Shown in pieces: positions 37,798 to 52,700 of a stretch of 64,000 bases of DNA. The notes beneath the pieces were generated by a model that searched no databases, was not told where the DNA came from, and saw nothing but the letters and a program-made list of their open reading frames with translations. Each line of letters begins with the position of its first letter. Positions within the stretch are counted from its first letter, which is position 1. The position numbers and the translations under genes are program-made. The DNA comes from Morinoia aosen (Eukaryota; Arthropoda; Malacostraca; Amphipoda; Talitridae): the NCBI GenBank assembly GCA_030386875.1, contig CM059569.1:40959842-41023841 (forward strand), in the 5' to 3' direction.

Positions 37798-40700
37798 GTA
37801 AATATTTTTTAATTTGCATTGATATGATCGGGTGTTTTATCGTCAACGGAATGTTTGGCATCAATCGCGGTTTTTAGTTATTGTAGTTGTTGGGTAGTGG
37901 TTGAGGAATTAAACATGCAAAAGTGATGAAATATTCAATTAGGCGTATGTAAATTCACTTTGAATTAGTTTGACAGAGGTTATTATCGCAATCATCATCC
38001 TTCAACTTTTACTATTTGTGTTTTAATCTAACAGTCCCTTGCTCGATTTGCCTTCATTTTATGGATGGATAATCTCTTGAGTTGTTGCAAATTTCAAGAG
38101 AAATCGTACCTCAACTCTTTCGTTCACCTTTGCTCTTATGTGACCCGGCATTTGTATGAATACGGTGTCTGTCTGGGCTTGTGTTCCCAGCCGCTATACA
38201 GGTTTTATTGGATTTTTTTTGTGATGACATTTGTCGCTGCGCTGAGGTCATGCAGGCATTTCAACCAAACTTTCCAATCTTTAGTAACGCTCAAAATCCG
38301 GATCTTTTAACTCTGAAGTTAATTATTTTCTTTTTATTAATTAAGGTAGGCGGCACGCTTACTGCAGTTTATCTTGCTTTGCGCTTCTTAGAAACAAGTT
38401 TGAGGCAGATATTTTCCTCTATTTTATAATCGAAAATGAATAAATACTTGTAGAAGTGATTAAGTATTTATTGAACGTTCAATCAGCTCGCCCACCTAAA
38501 CGTTTCATAAACTAGCGAAACTTCGAATACATCATAATATCGTGCTTGATAAAATATTGTCGGTCTGTGGAGAAACACGTATTAACTCTCACGCTGTAGC
38601 TCGAGCAGTGTAATCTATCTTATATGTACCCAATAATACCTTTGGTGTATTTATAAATGCGTTTGGTGTCCTTTTCTTGCGTGTGTCTGTGACGCTCACA
38701 ATGACGTTCAATGACCGTATCTGTGATACGAGTTTCACCAGTGCACGAGGACAAGAATATTTTAATCGCGGGTACTTTTAGGTTGGATAGATTTGTTTGC
38801 ATCCACATCTGGAAGATTTATTAAAGAAAAATATCGAATTCCGTCATTTTTACCCGGCCGTCGTGTACACTACTTAATTATATCGTTGTTGACGGCGTTG
38901 GTTGCACCGATGGTCTGGAGTTGACGGGTAGTTTAGAGTTGACAGAGTTAACAAAAGACGCACTAACAAAGGGCGCTGCTGTTATGGCAGGAGTATGACG
39001 CGGTGGTGGTGCGGTCGGCGACGCAGGTGACTGCTGAGGTGCTAGCAGCGGGCACCCGCCTCCAGCTGGTCGGTCGCGCCGGCACCGGCACCGACAACAT
39101 CGACGTGGACGCCGCCACCCGGCGGGGAATTGTCGTCATGAAGTGAGGCTTTGGGTCTTTTTTCTACTGTATAAACCACGGTAGTAGAAACAAGGTAGGG
39201 TCGAACCAGTCTTTTTTTGTCGCCCGTGTGGCAATGGTGACGTCATGGCAACGAACCAATAGCAGCGCTCATATTGCATCTGGCAACACTGCTAGCCTTA
39301 AATCTGGCACCGCTATGGGCCTAACGACATGTTGCAATGGTGACGTCATAAAGTTTGTATGAAATGAAGCCGTTCTATTGGCGGGCCGAACATAAGGTGT
39401 ATTTTCCCCCATAGAAAAGACTCTGCCTTGCTTTCTCAACCATGGTACGAACTCACTTTCGCACTTCTGTTTATGTTTAAGTAATTCTCGCGTCATGTCG
39501 AACTTGCGAGAAGATGACACAACTCCACAATAGATAGATGACACAATGACACAACTTCTGGTCTTTCTTGGTGCTGCCATAGCGTGAGGTCTACCGCCAT
39601 ATATCGCCTACCCAGGTGCAGTTTGGGACGCAAAAAGTGTTTATCGCTAAATTAAATGTATGGAAATGAGTTATGTTATGAGTTATAGAGGTAGATCTTC
39701 CTCATCAGAATGAGGAAAGAGCTGGCACTCGCCAGTGAACTCCAAAGAACAACACACTAGGAAACAAACTAAACAAGCAGTACAATATATTTAGGCTATT
39801 TTCAAAAGGGTTGAGAAAAGTGTCAAGGATTAAAATGACTATTGCGTGGACACAAGTCACTGCTGTTTCAAGAAGCTAGGAGACAGGCAGAATGACCAGA
39901 AGGTGCATGAAAGTTCTTATCCCCTGTCGGTAGCTTACTTTCAAAATCAATCCTGCGTGAAAACACCTATGGGTAGCTCACTATTAAAATCTATCCTGCT
40001 TGAAAAAAAAATACCGCTGTTTCAAGAAGACAAGCAGAATGAGCAGGAAGTGGACGGAAATTCTTTTACCTTTTGGGTACTATTGGGTAGTTTACTTTTA
40101 AAATCAATCCCTGCGTGAAAACGTGTCACCGCTTTTTCAAGGAGACATGCAGGAGGTATGCAAGGAGCGCAGCAGCTGAGACCGTCACGACCGGTTCGGT
40201 GCAGCAGCCTCTGGTATCAAGGCCGGGCGGAGGCCGTGTTATGGCGCCGGCCCAGCCTGCTCTGATGTTGGCTTCTTTTTATTCGGTGCTATTACAGCGT
40301 GACCTCTAACGCCGTATATCGCCTGACCAGGTCCAGTTTGAGATGTACGAGTTTAGTGTTTGCCGCTGAATTAAATGCATCAAAATAAGTAATATCCATT
40401 AGTAACCTAACCTTTACCTCACGCTGTAGTACTAGCTAGAAGTAGATCTCACGCTATAGTGTGGTAGACCTTACGCTATAGTACTAGCTAGAGGTAGACC
40501 TCACGCTATAGTGTGGTAGACCTTACGCTATAGCACTAGCTAGAGGTAGATCTCACGCTATAGTGTGGTAGACCTTACGCTATAGTGTGGTAGACCTTAC
40601 GCTATAGCACTAGCTAGAGGTAGATCTCACGCTATAGTGTGGTAGACCTTACGCTATAGTGTGGTAGACCTTACGCTATAGTGTGGTAGACCTTACGCTA

Positions 40701-43700
40701 TAGTGTAGTAGACCTTACGCTATAGTGTGGTAGACCTTACGCTATAGTACTAGCTAGAGGTAGACCTCACGCTATAGTGTGGTAGACCTTACGCTATAGC
40801 ACTAGCTAGAGGTAGATCTCACGCTATAGTGTGGTAGACCTTACGCTATAGTACTAGCTAGAGGTAGATCTCACGCTATAGTGTGGTAGACCTTACGCTA
40901 TAGCACTAGCTAGAAGTAGATATCACGCTATAGTGTGGTAGACCTCACGCTATAGTGTGGTAGACCTTACGCTATAGTACTAGCTAGAGGTAGATCTCAC
41001 GCTATAGTGTGGTAGACCTTACGCTATAGTACTAGCTAGAGGTAGATCTCACGCTAAAGTGTGGTAGACCTTACGCTATAGTACTAGCTAGAGGTAGATC
41101 TCACGCTATAGTGTGGTAGACCTTACGCTATAGTACTAGCTAGAGGTAGATCTCACGCTATAGTGTGGTAGACCTTACGCTATAGCACTAGCTAGAAGTA
41201 GATCTCACGCTATAGTGTGGTAGACCTTACGCTATAGCACTAGCTAGAAGTAGATCTCACGCTATAGTACTAGCTAGAGGTAGATCTCACGCTATAGTGT
41301 GGTAGACCTTACGCTATAGCACTAGCTAGAGGTAGATCTCACGCTATAGTACTAGCTAGAGGTAGATCTCACGCTATAGTGTGGTAGGCCTCACGCTATA
41401 GTACTAGCTAGAGGTAGATCTCACGCTATAGTGTGGTAGACCTTACGCTATAGCACTAGCTAGAAGTAGATCTCACGCTATAGTGTGGTAGGCCTCACGC
41501 TATAGTACTAGCTAGAGGTAGATCTCACGCTATAGTGTGGTAGACCTTACGCTATATCACTAGCTAGAAGTCGATCTCACGCTATAGTGTGGTAGGCCTC
41601 ACGCTATAGTACTAGCTAGAGGTAGATCTCACGCTATAGTGTGGTAGACCTTACGCTATAGCACTAGCTAGAAGTAGATCTCACGCTATAGTGTGGTAGG
41701 CCTCTCGCTATAGTACTAGCTAGAGGTAGATCTCACGCTAAAGTGTGGTAGACCTTACGCTATAGCACTAGCTAGAAGTAGATCTCACGCTATAGTGTGG
41801 TAGGCCTCACGCTGTAGTTCTAGCTAGAGGTAGATCTCACGCTATAGTGTGGTAGACCTTACGCTATAGCACTAGCTAGAAGTAGATCTCACGCTATAGT
41901 GTGGTAGGCCTCACGCTATAGTACTAGCTAGAGGTAGATCTCACGCTATAGTGTGGTAGACCTTACGCTATAGCACTAGCTAGAAGTAGATCTCACGCTA
42001 TAGTGTGGTAGGCCTCACGCTATAGTACTAGCTAGAGGTAGATCTCACGCTATAGTGTGGTAGACCTTACGCTATAGCACTAGCTAGAAGTAGATCTCAC
42101 GCTATAGTGTGGTAGGCCTCACGCTGTAGTTCTAGCTAGAGGTAGATCTCACGCTATAGTGTGGTAGACCTTACGCTATAGCACTAGCTAGAAGTAGATC
42201 TCACGCTATAGTGTGGTAGGCCTCACGCTATAGTACTAGCTAGAGGTAGATCTCACGCTATAGTGTGGTAGACCTTACGCTATAGCACTAGCTAGAAGTA
42301 GATCTCACGCTATAGTGTGGTAGGCCTCACGCTATAGCACTAGCTAGAGGTAGACCTCACGCTATAGTTTGGTAGACCTTACGCTATAGCACTAGCTAAA
42401 AGTAGATCTCACGCTATAGTGTGGTAGGCCTCACGCTATAGCACTAGCTAGAGGTAGACCTCACGCTATAGTACTAGCTAGAGGTAGACCTCACGCTATA
42501 GTGTGGTAGGCCTCACGCTATAGCACTAGCTAGAAGTAGATCTCACGCTATAGTGTGGTAGGCCTCACGCTATAGTACTAGCTAGAGGTAGACCTCACGC
42601 TATAGTGTGGTAGGCCTCACGCTATAGCACTAGCTAGAAGTAGATCTCACGCTATAGTGTGGTAGGCCTCACGCTATAGCACTAGCTAGAGGTAGACCTC
42701 ACGTTATAGTGTGGTAGGCCTCACGCTATAGCACTAGCTAGAGGTAGACCTCACGCTATAGTGTGGTAGACCTTACGCTATAGCACTAGCTAGAAGTAGA
42801 TCTCACGCTATAGTGTGGTAGGCCTCACGCTATAGCACTAGCTAGAGGTAGACCTCACGCTATAGTGTGGTAGACCTAACGCTATAGCACTAGTTAGAAG
42901 TAGATCTCACGCTATAGTGTGGTAGGCCTCACGCTATAGCACTAGCTAGAGGTAGATCTCACGCTATAGTGTGGTAGACCTTACGCTATAGCACTAGCTA
43001 GAAGTAGATCTCACGCTATAGTGTGGTAGGCCTCACGCTATAGCACTAGCTAGAGGTAGACCTCACGCTAAAGTGTGGTAGGCCTCACGCTATAGTACTA
43101 GCAAGAGGTAGACCTCACGCTATAGTACTAGCAAGAGGTAGACCTCACGCTATAGTGCTAGCAAGAGGTAGACCTCACGCTATAGTACTAGCTAGAGGTA
43201 GATCTCACGCTATAGTGTGGTAGACCTTACGTCATAGCACTAGCTAGAGGTAGATCTCACGCTATAGTGTGGTAGGCCTCACGCTATAGTACTAGCTAGA
43301 GGTAGACCTCACGCTATAGTACTAGCTAGAGGTAGATCTCACGCTATAGTGCTAGCAAGAGGTAGACCTCACGCTATAGTACTAGCTAGAGGTAGACCTC
43401 ACGCTATAGTACTAGCAAGAGGTAGACCTCACGCTATAGTACTAGCTAGAGGTAGATCTCACGCTATAGTGTGGTAGACCTCACGCTATAGCATTAGCTA
43501 GAGGTAGATCTCACGCTATAGTGTGGTAGACCTCACGCTATAGCACTAGCTAGAGGTAGACATCACGCTATAGTACCAGCAAGAGGTAGACCTCACGCTA
43601 TAGTGCTAGCAAGAGGTAGACCTCACGCTATAGTACTAGCTAGAGGTAGACCTCACGCTATAGTACTACCTAGAGGTAGACCTCACGCTATAGTACTAGC

Positions 43701-46700
43701 AAGAGGTAGACCTCACGCTATAGTGCTAACAAGAGGTAGACCTCACGCTATAATACTAGCTAGAGGTAGACCTCACGCTATAGTGCTAGCTAGAGGTAGA
43801 CCTCACGCTATAGTACTAGCTAGAGGTAGACCTCACGCTATAGTACTAGCTAGAGGTAGACCTCACGCCATAGTGCTAGCTAGAGGTAGACCTCACTTTA
43901 TAGAACCTAGCTAGAGGTAGACCTCACGCTATAGTGCTAGCTAGAGGTAGACCTCACGCTATAGTACTAGCTAGAGCTAGACCTCACGCTATAGTACTAG
44001 CTAGAGGTAGACCTCACGCTATAGTACTAGCTAGAGGTAGACCTCACGCTATAGTACTAGCTAGAGGTAGATCTCTCGCTATAGTACTAGCTAGAGGTAG
44101 ACCTCACGCTATAGTACTAGCTAGAGCTAGACCTCACGCTATAGTACTAGCTAGAGGTAGACCTCACGCTAAAGTACTAGCTAGAGGTAGACCTCACGCC
44201 ATAGTACTAGCTAGAGGTAGATCTCTCGCTATAGTACTAGCTAGAGGTAGATCTCTCGCTATAGTACTAGCTAGAGGTAGACCTCACGCTATAGTACTAG
44301 CTAGAGGTAGACCTCACGCCATAGTACTAGCTAGAGGTAGACCTCACGCTATAGTACTAGCTAGAGGTAGACCTCACGCTATAGTACTAGCTAGAGGCAG
44401 ATCTCACGCTATAGTACTAGCTAGAGGTAGACCTCACGCCATAGTACTAGCTAGAGGCAGATCTCACGATATAGTGTGGTAGATCTCACGCTATAGTACT
44501 AGCTAAAGGTAGATCTCACGTTATAGTGTGGTAGACCTCACGCTATAGTGTGGTAGACCTCACGCCATAGTACTAGCTAGAGGTAGATCTCACGCTATAG
44601 GACTAGCTAGAGGTAGACCTCACGCTATAGGACTAGCTAGAGGTAGACCTCACGCTATAGTACTAGCTAGAGGTAGACCTCACGCTATAGTACTAGCTAG
44701 AGGTAGACCTCACGCTATAGCACTAGCTAGAGGTAGACCTCACGCCATAGTAATAGCTAGAGGTAGACCTCACGCTATAGTACTAGCAAGAGGTAGACCT
44801 CACGCCATAGTACTAGCTAGAGGTAGACCTCACGCTATAGCAGCACCTTTCATCCTTCCTTTGCTCCCCCATAAACAGAAATGCACCGCGAATTTACCCT
44901 GCCGTTATCCTCGTAACTCTACGTGCCCTCGCGAGACACAGACGTCTGCTTCATGTCAGATTCTGTGAGTCGAAACGTGAACAGGAATATGGTCGTCTCA
45001 TTCATGAGCTGTATCGATTTTGATTCTATTAACACGTCAAGTGCGGCGGGTTAAACTGAAGTTCAGTATTCAATTCAAATTAGAGTTAATTTTGGAGAGC
45101 GATTTTGAAAGTAACGACGTTAAATAGACCGCGCCTTCATTTAGTTTTTACTGAGCATTTGTCGAAATTGAGTTAGTCACTGCTGGTTCAGTCAACAGCA
45201 TTATGAAAATCCCCTTTGTGACCACCGGTGGGTCACGTCGCACGTAAAGTGTTAATTTATTATTATCCACCTTATGAAAGTCGATGAAAAGATTCATTTT
45301 AAAATTTTAGAGTCGATTCCCATTGTGTGGAAATTAACCCTAGAACACAAGCTATCGGTTCTGGTGCTCATCCAAAATGAAATCATCCTCGGAAGGTTTT
45401 GCTGGCTTCACTGTTGAACCCCTCAGGGGGATACAACTAATGTATCTATGGGATTTAGCGCTCCTAGGGGGAAAACGTGAGGGCCCGAGCTGAGTGTCGG
45501 ATAGTCCTTCTTTTCGTTGAAGTAAAATGTTTTTGTTATGTTGAGGACCATATTTTTTTTCGGTTCACTGCTGTCCTGTTTTTCAGCACCTACTACTTTC
45601 TAATTCGACTTTGATCTTGTTTCATGAACTTCTTTCTCAACTTACTTCTATGCCCTTTCCGCATAGATTCCGCGTTCCCTTAACTCGATACTAAATGGTG
45701 CATTCCTCCTTCCTCTCTATGGATCGCGTTTGTGGTGGATAGGATGGCTTGAACTAACTAATAAAATAAACTTTCATGCTGATGTGATGGAATATAATCC
45801 CTGAGGAGACAACATGGCTACCGGCAATTGTCAACACGAATGAAAGCGTGGACTTGAGATGTAAAGCCTGACCCTGAGCTTACATTGATCCAAGGCGCAC
45901 TTGTTTGCTCACGACGCCTACGCATAAACGATGCATTAGTGTTGTGATACTGGGGTATTGTGCGGCATTGGTGTCATGGTTTGGTTCTGGTGTCATGATG
46001 TATTGGTGTCATAATGCGGTATTAGTGTTGTGGCATTGGTGTCATGGTTTGACATTGGTGTCATGGTTTGGCATTGGTGTCATGGTTTGGCATTGGTGTC
46101 ATGGTTTGGCATTGGTGTCATGGTTTGGCATTGGTGTCATGGTTTGGCATTGGTGTCATGGTTTGGCATTGTTGTCATGGTTTGGCATTGGTGTCATGGT
46201 TTGGCATTGGTGTCATGGTTTGGCATTGTTGTCATGGTTTGGCATTGGTGTCATGGTTTGGCATTGGTGTCATGGTTTGGCATTGGTGTCATGGTTTGGC
46301 ATTGGTGTCATGGTTTGGCATTGGTGTCATGGTTTGGCATTGGTGTCATGGTTTGGCATTGGTGTCATGGTTTGGCATTGTTGTCATGGTTTGGCATTGG
46401 TGTCATGGTTTGGCATTGGTGTCATGGTTTGGCATTGGTGTCATGGTTTGGCATTGGTGTCATGGTTTGGCATTGGTGTCATGGTTTGGCATTGGTGTCA
46501 TGGTTTGGCATTGGTGTCATGGTTTGGCATTGGTGTCATGGTTTGGCATTGGTGTCATGGTTTGGCATTGGTGTCATGGTTTGGCATTGGTGTCATGGTT
46601 TGGCATTGGTGTCATGGTTTGGCATTGGTGTCATGGTTTGGCATTGGTGTCATGGTTTGGCATTGGTGTCATGGTTTGGCATTGGTGTCATGGTTTGGCA

Positions 46701-49700
46701 TTGGTGTCATGGTTTGGCATTGGTGTCATGGTTTGGCATTGGTGTCATGGTTTGGCATTGGTGTCATGGTTTGGCATTGGTGTCATGGTTTGGCATTGGT
46801 GTCATGGTTTGGCATTGGTGTCATGGTTTGGCATTGGTGTCATAGTGTGGTATTGCTGTTGTGGTGTGGCGATATTGACGCTCTGGAGGATTGGCTCATC
46901 ACAGTAATGTTCGTGAGCTCAGAAATGTCAGGGACCGATCGCCTCTATGATAAAGAATGGGATATGAGTTAGCGGTAGCCGCGATAGTTACTTTGTGACT
47001 CAGGATATGCCGGAGTGGGACCAACTTTTGGCATTAGTTTCCTATTAAAATGGCTCAATTGTTCTTATAACAGATACGTAATGTGTGTTTAGCTAGTTTT
47101 TCGGTGCAGTGTTTGTTGTATCATGTCAGCGTTTTGCTGGTACACATACGAAGACTAAGGGCTTCGGTAGGCGAAGTGGCTCGAGTAAGACATGCTCCGT
47201 CAAAGATTGATTGATTGATGGTCCTTCAACGTAACTTAGATACTTGGTTCCTTGAAGAAAGTGCAGGAATCCTGAACTTCGCTCGATGCCTTCATAAAGA
47301 GCTTTATCTTCTCGTCAGAGCCCAGGAGGGGATACTCTTATACATTGGGCATACATGCAGTGTACATCAGAGAATAAATACTCTTAGGAGTAGAGAGTCA
47401 TTATACTCGACACGAAAATCAGCAAGAATTTTTGCAATATGTTGACGTAAGTTTAGTTTGGGAATTAAGTGAGGTACTTAGGTCTTATTTTCCGAAAGAA
47501 ACCGGCATTATTTCTCGAAGGGAAACCGCCATTATTTCTTGAAGGGAAACCGCCATTATTTCTCGAAGGGAAACCGCCATTATTTCTCGAAGGGAAACCG
47601 CCATTATTTCTCGAAGGGAAACCGCCATTATTTCTCGAAGGGAAACCGCCATTATTTCTCGAAGGGAAACCGCCATTATTTCTCGAAGGGAAACCGCCAT
47701 TATTTCTCGAAGGGAAACCGCCATTATTTCTCGAAGGGAAACCGCCATTATTTCTCGAAGGGAAACCGCCATTATTTCTCGAAGGGAAACCGCCATTATT
47801 TCTTGAAGGGAAACCGCCATTATTTCTCGAAGGGAAACCGCCATTATTTCTTGAAGGGAAACCGCCATTATTTCTCGAAGGGAAACCGCCATTATTTCTT
47901 GAAGGGAAACCGCCATTATTTCTCGAAGGGAAACCGCCATTATTTCTCAAGAGGAAACCGCCATTATTTCTCAAGAGGAAACCGCCATTATTTCTCAAGA
48001 GGAAACCGCCATTATTTCTCAAGAGGAAACCGCTATTATTTCTCGAAAAGAAACCGCCATTATTTCTCGAAAGATCTTATTTTCCTAAGGAAACCGACAT
48101 TATTTGTCGAACGAAAGCCGGTCTCTTGTGCGAGTGTCGTCGTTTCTGTTGGGCAATTTTCATCACAGGTTCTCGTCCCTCCGAGATGCTGACGGTACCT
48201 ACGTTGCTGCTGTAGAGTATACTGTAGAGTACAGGAGTATTGTTAATGCGCTACCGAGGTTGCGTCTGTGCGCAGCCTTCTTTTACGATTGCTTTCCTTA
48301 GTCTCTCTATTTAGGCATTGAACGGTACGAGCTCATTACTATTTCCTATCTAATGATTCGTGATTGCTGGCTATCTTGGTCGATATTATTTAAAACGGCT
48401 TAGAGAAACACGTTTATATCTTCACAAAAATAAGCTTCGAGATGGAACCAACTTTTAAACAAACCAACTGTTGTTGGTCCCCACGAAACTTGACAGATGG
48501 TCGAGAAATAGCCAATTACCAATGTAGCTTTAAGTGTTCGATTACAGCCAAAATTTCCAATTGCCGAGGTGCTGTGGCCTCATATGCTTCAAGCGTTGGA
48601 TAAACCCGGGAGACAAGCGCGTTATCGTCCCTGTATCAGGTCCGCTTTGAGGTCTAGACTGGGTGAGTCTCGCTTCTCCTAATATCTGCCTGTAACCGCT
48701 ATAACTGGAATAATTGGGCCAGTCTAATTTTTTTTACTGTGCTGAGTTCGTTTTAAATTTGCTGTAGTTCATACCCTGGTATGATTTTTTTACACTTTGT
48801 AAGGGAAAGCATCTCATACCGTCGCGCAATCGCTGCCATGCATATGTGCGGGTTTATTAATTATAAAGTTGCGCTCATTAGCTGATTCAAGGCCTCCCTC
48901 TCATGAATTCCAACTCGCTGTGAACGCTTTATCGAGGAATTATATAAAAAACACGCGTTAGATTCCATTCTATATGAGTTAAATTTGCAAGCGAGGTGCA
49001 TCTTATTGGCGGATCCGGATATGCATTCTTGGTAGTACGCTCATTATCGTTCACATGAAGGGAGCCCTCGCTCGGTTATCGATTATAGCTAAGGAGGAGC
49101 GAGGTTTACCACTCCGTGTCTCACTAGAAGAAATGCGCTCTTCAAAATTGGTTATTGGGGTCAAACTGCATGCAAAGACAACTTTGATCGAGGAAAGAAC
49201 TTTTAATTACGTTTTTGGCGGTCAGAATATGGTCAAGTGTTGTTCTAAGTTTACGTATCTCAGCACAACGGTGTTACTAGCTCTGAAGTATTTATATTTT
49301 CAAGCGTTGCAATTTACTATCAACATGGTGGAGTTCAAGCCTTCGGAACAAAAATTTTCAACTTAATAGTTCATTTTAGGCTAGCGTTTTTTCACGCTAA
49401 TAACTCAAACATTATACGTCGTAAATACTACAGGCGTCATCTGTACAACCTAACAACACTGGCCATCAACGAGCAAAACAGAACAAAATTCATACAACCG
49501 TAAGACGACATGTACTCGCATACAGTATCTCTACAATGAAACAGTGGCTCTTAACCTTGTTGGAGGTGCTCGACCCCACAAGTTCCATACATGTATTCAT
49601 CGAACCTTTCGTATTTGGAAAAGTTAAATGTGATATTTTCTTCAAATTTGAAACACATGTGTGTAACTACATATTATATTCGTGCATAGCGAGGTAAATC

Positions 49701-52700
49701 AAACTTCCGAACCCTTTTGGTGCGAGCGAACCCAGGTTAAGAACCATTTCGCAGAGTCCGGCAACTGCACGAGAGGGTCGCTCCTGCACCGCCCAGTGCG
49801 GCACTGCTGCTGCGATCCATACCGTCCTAGCGATGAGGCTATAGAGGCGGACCCTGCTCGCTCTGGGCCAGACTGCGGCAAAACTCTACAGCCAGGACCC
49901 ATTCCTACTTCAATATATAGTGCTGGTCATTCTTCTTCAAAATTTATCTTGTTTAATAACCTTCCTTCTTATCTCACTATTTCTATCCGCACGATACCCT
50001 TTGTAGGAACACCCTATGGGCATAAATTCCACGTCCCTTTAACTCCGTACTAAATAGTGCCTTTTTCATTCCTCTCTTTGAACGTCTTTGTTGTGAGAAA
50101 GGGAGGCTAAAACTAATTGATAATCAATCATCAATATAGTACTGGCCTCACTTTTGGTGCTACTCATCGCGTTTTTTTACTGTAATGAATGGTTTTAGAG
50201 GTTAAAGACCCATGAATCGCTTCTAAATTTTGCCTTAATGCAATTTTGAGATGGTAGCGTGCCGTAGCTGGCCTAAAGTAGACCATAACTCAGGTGAGCT
50301 CTTTTGGAGTCATTGAGACGGATCGCTGGTGGAAATGATCCGTAGGCCTGCTTTGCTTGGCCTTTCGCTCCAGGACAGTCTAATGTGACCATCGTACCGC
50401 GCGTTATTCACTGCTGTTCTATTTTGTCAGGAAAATATCGCTCATTTCCAACGTACAAGAATGAGAGCCTAGACGTGTGCGCTGATTAAGATTAAGATGG
50501 CGAATTCACTTTTACATTTACAGTTATGATGGTGTAGGTCGCTTCCAATGTTTCCTTTTATTGAGCAAATCCAAAAAACGGCAAAAACCGTTCTGACCTG
50601 CTTGACACACTTTCTTGCTGAGCAATTTTCGCTGCATATTTTCTCGATGTACATCCTTTTTTGACATGTTCCCATTTTCCGTAACCTTTTATTGAGGTAT
50701 AGAAGGCAAGTGCATTAGGTTTAGAAGTGGGCGAATGTCGCTTTAAAGTGTGCAGAAAATATAAATTCAGTAATGCTTTCCGTAGTGACACAAAATTAGG
50801 TTGCCCTCCTGTCGTTGAAACAAAACGTGGCGCATACGAAAGAATACTGACGAGTCTCATGTGAAACCGTGTAGCAATCGCATCCCTATTGTTTCACTTG
50901 TGTTGTTTTTCTTAATCCATGTATATGAACATTATTGTATTCAACTTAAATTGCGGTGGTGAAGGATTACCTTTTTTGCAGCCCGATGTGTTTTTTAAAA
51001 TCCTAGTCGGTGTGTATGAAAATTATTAAATTAAACTCAGATTTCCTTGATTGCAGTGGTGAAGAATAACTTTGTAAAACAACACGCCATGCGGCAACAC
51101 GATGTGTGTTCTACATATGCTAATCCACGTATGTGAACATTATTGAATAGAACTCTGGTTGTGGTGGTGAAGAACTACTTGGTTGCAACGCGTCATGCTT
51201 TTTAAATATCCTAATCCACGTATATGAACATCATTATATTAGACTCTGGTTGCGGTGGTGAAGAATAAGTGTGATTGCAGCACGCCAGGCGGGAACACGG
51301 TATCAGCAGCAGAGCACACGTGCACCCTCATCTGCTCGCTGGCGCGCTTCGTGCCGCAGGCGTGCGAGGCGCTCAAGAAGGGAGCCTGGGACCGCAAGCG
51401 CTTCATGGGCAACGAACTCTACGGCAAGACGCTCGCCGTCATCGGGCTCGGCAGGATTGGCAGGGAGGTGAGACCAACTCTCCAGTAGGAATTGAAGGAT
51501 GTTTCTTGTGGACCCAACTATTTAGGAGGAATTAGTCTTTCTTATCCGCCCAACTCTCTAGAAGGAATTAAGAATCTTGTCCGCCCAATTCTCTAGCCCA
51601 TTGCGCCCTGAAGTTTTTGCCCAACCAGTAGCAGTGCTGCGAACTATGCGTCGCACACACGGAAATTTGTTTAATAACTTGATTTTGTTGGAGGTACTGA
51701 ACCCCACGAGTTCCATACATTCATTCATCGAATCGTTCGTAGTTAGGAAAATAAAATGTGCTTTTTTCTTCAAATTTCTAAAATAAGTACCTATATGACT
51801 ATATACTGTATTAGTGTACAAACTGTAACATGTCGAACCCAGAATAAGAACCACTGCTCTAGCCCTTTGCGCCCTGAATTATATGCACAACCAGCAGCAG
51901 TGCTGCGAACTACACGTCGCACACACGCACGAAGTTTGTTAGATAACTTGAGTCGCGTTCGCAGATCTGACGCAACAATGAACTCTGCTTGAATATAACA
52001 TGAACCTAAGTCGTCACATTTATTTGCTAGAAGCTCTGCATGTAATTTAGTACATAAGTTTGTATTTTTTCTGTGACGAATCCATCACAGTCAGGCGTAA
52101 AGGGCTAAAATGAATTGAAGGATGTTTTTTATACAAGCTTTGATTTCATTTGAATAGAATTCATTTCTTGTCCATCTCCTCTTACAGCTCAGTTACTTAG
52201 CGCTCCTTTCAGGATCATAATGAATTCAACTTAGTCTTGTTTCATGATAAGCCTGTTTTCTTCATGGATAAATGCCAAAGGGAACTGGTAATTTTTAGAC
52301 CATTAACTATCGAGGAACACAGCGATAAATGTTATTTATCCAATTCTGCGTTGGTCATCATCATATTCGGAACATTTACGGAGCTAAGGAAATACCATCT
52401 TTTACTTAGTTTTCAGGGCTTAGTTCTGGGAATTACTGTTTCGATAGCTCCGTTATCACAAACATGCGATTTCTGTAAGTGTGAATGTAAAATGCGGCTT
52501 GAAACAAGGGCACTTGGGGCAGCGCACCTCTAGCTGCTACCGTACAGATAAGAATGCTGCTCTCCTTATCTGCATTCAGGGTTAGGCGTACGCCAGTGCC
52601 TAACTCTGTATTACAGTGCAGTGTTTTTTCAGCTGATGATGGGATTTATCACAAAACGTTCAAGAAATTTTAGAATTTTATTCCTCACTTTGAAATTTTT

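Noticed and set aside
43603..44482. [14 protein letters not shown] frames
   Set aside because: Translation of the 30-bp satellite unit; no unique sequence or signal.
40425..44850. CRISPR-like array
   Set aside because: Units are contiguous without unique spacers, the context is animal nuclear DNA, and no cas genes are present.
45905..46972. 355-codon frame rich in Trp/His/Val ([12 protein letters not shown])
   Set aside because: Product of the 19-bp array in PHGDH intron 2, with equal frames offset by one and two bases.
47465..48215. Open frames on both strands of the 24-bp array
   Set aside because: The unit length is a multiple of three and lacks stops; no flanking coding context.
49055..49366. 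103-codon plus-strand frame in PHGDH intron 2
   Set aside because: No recognisable family and no splice context; length compatible with chance.
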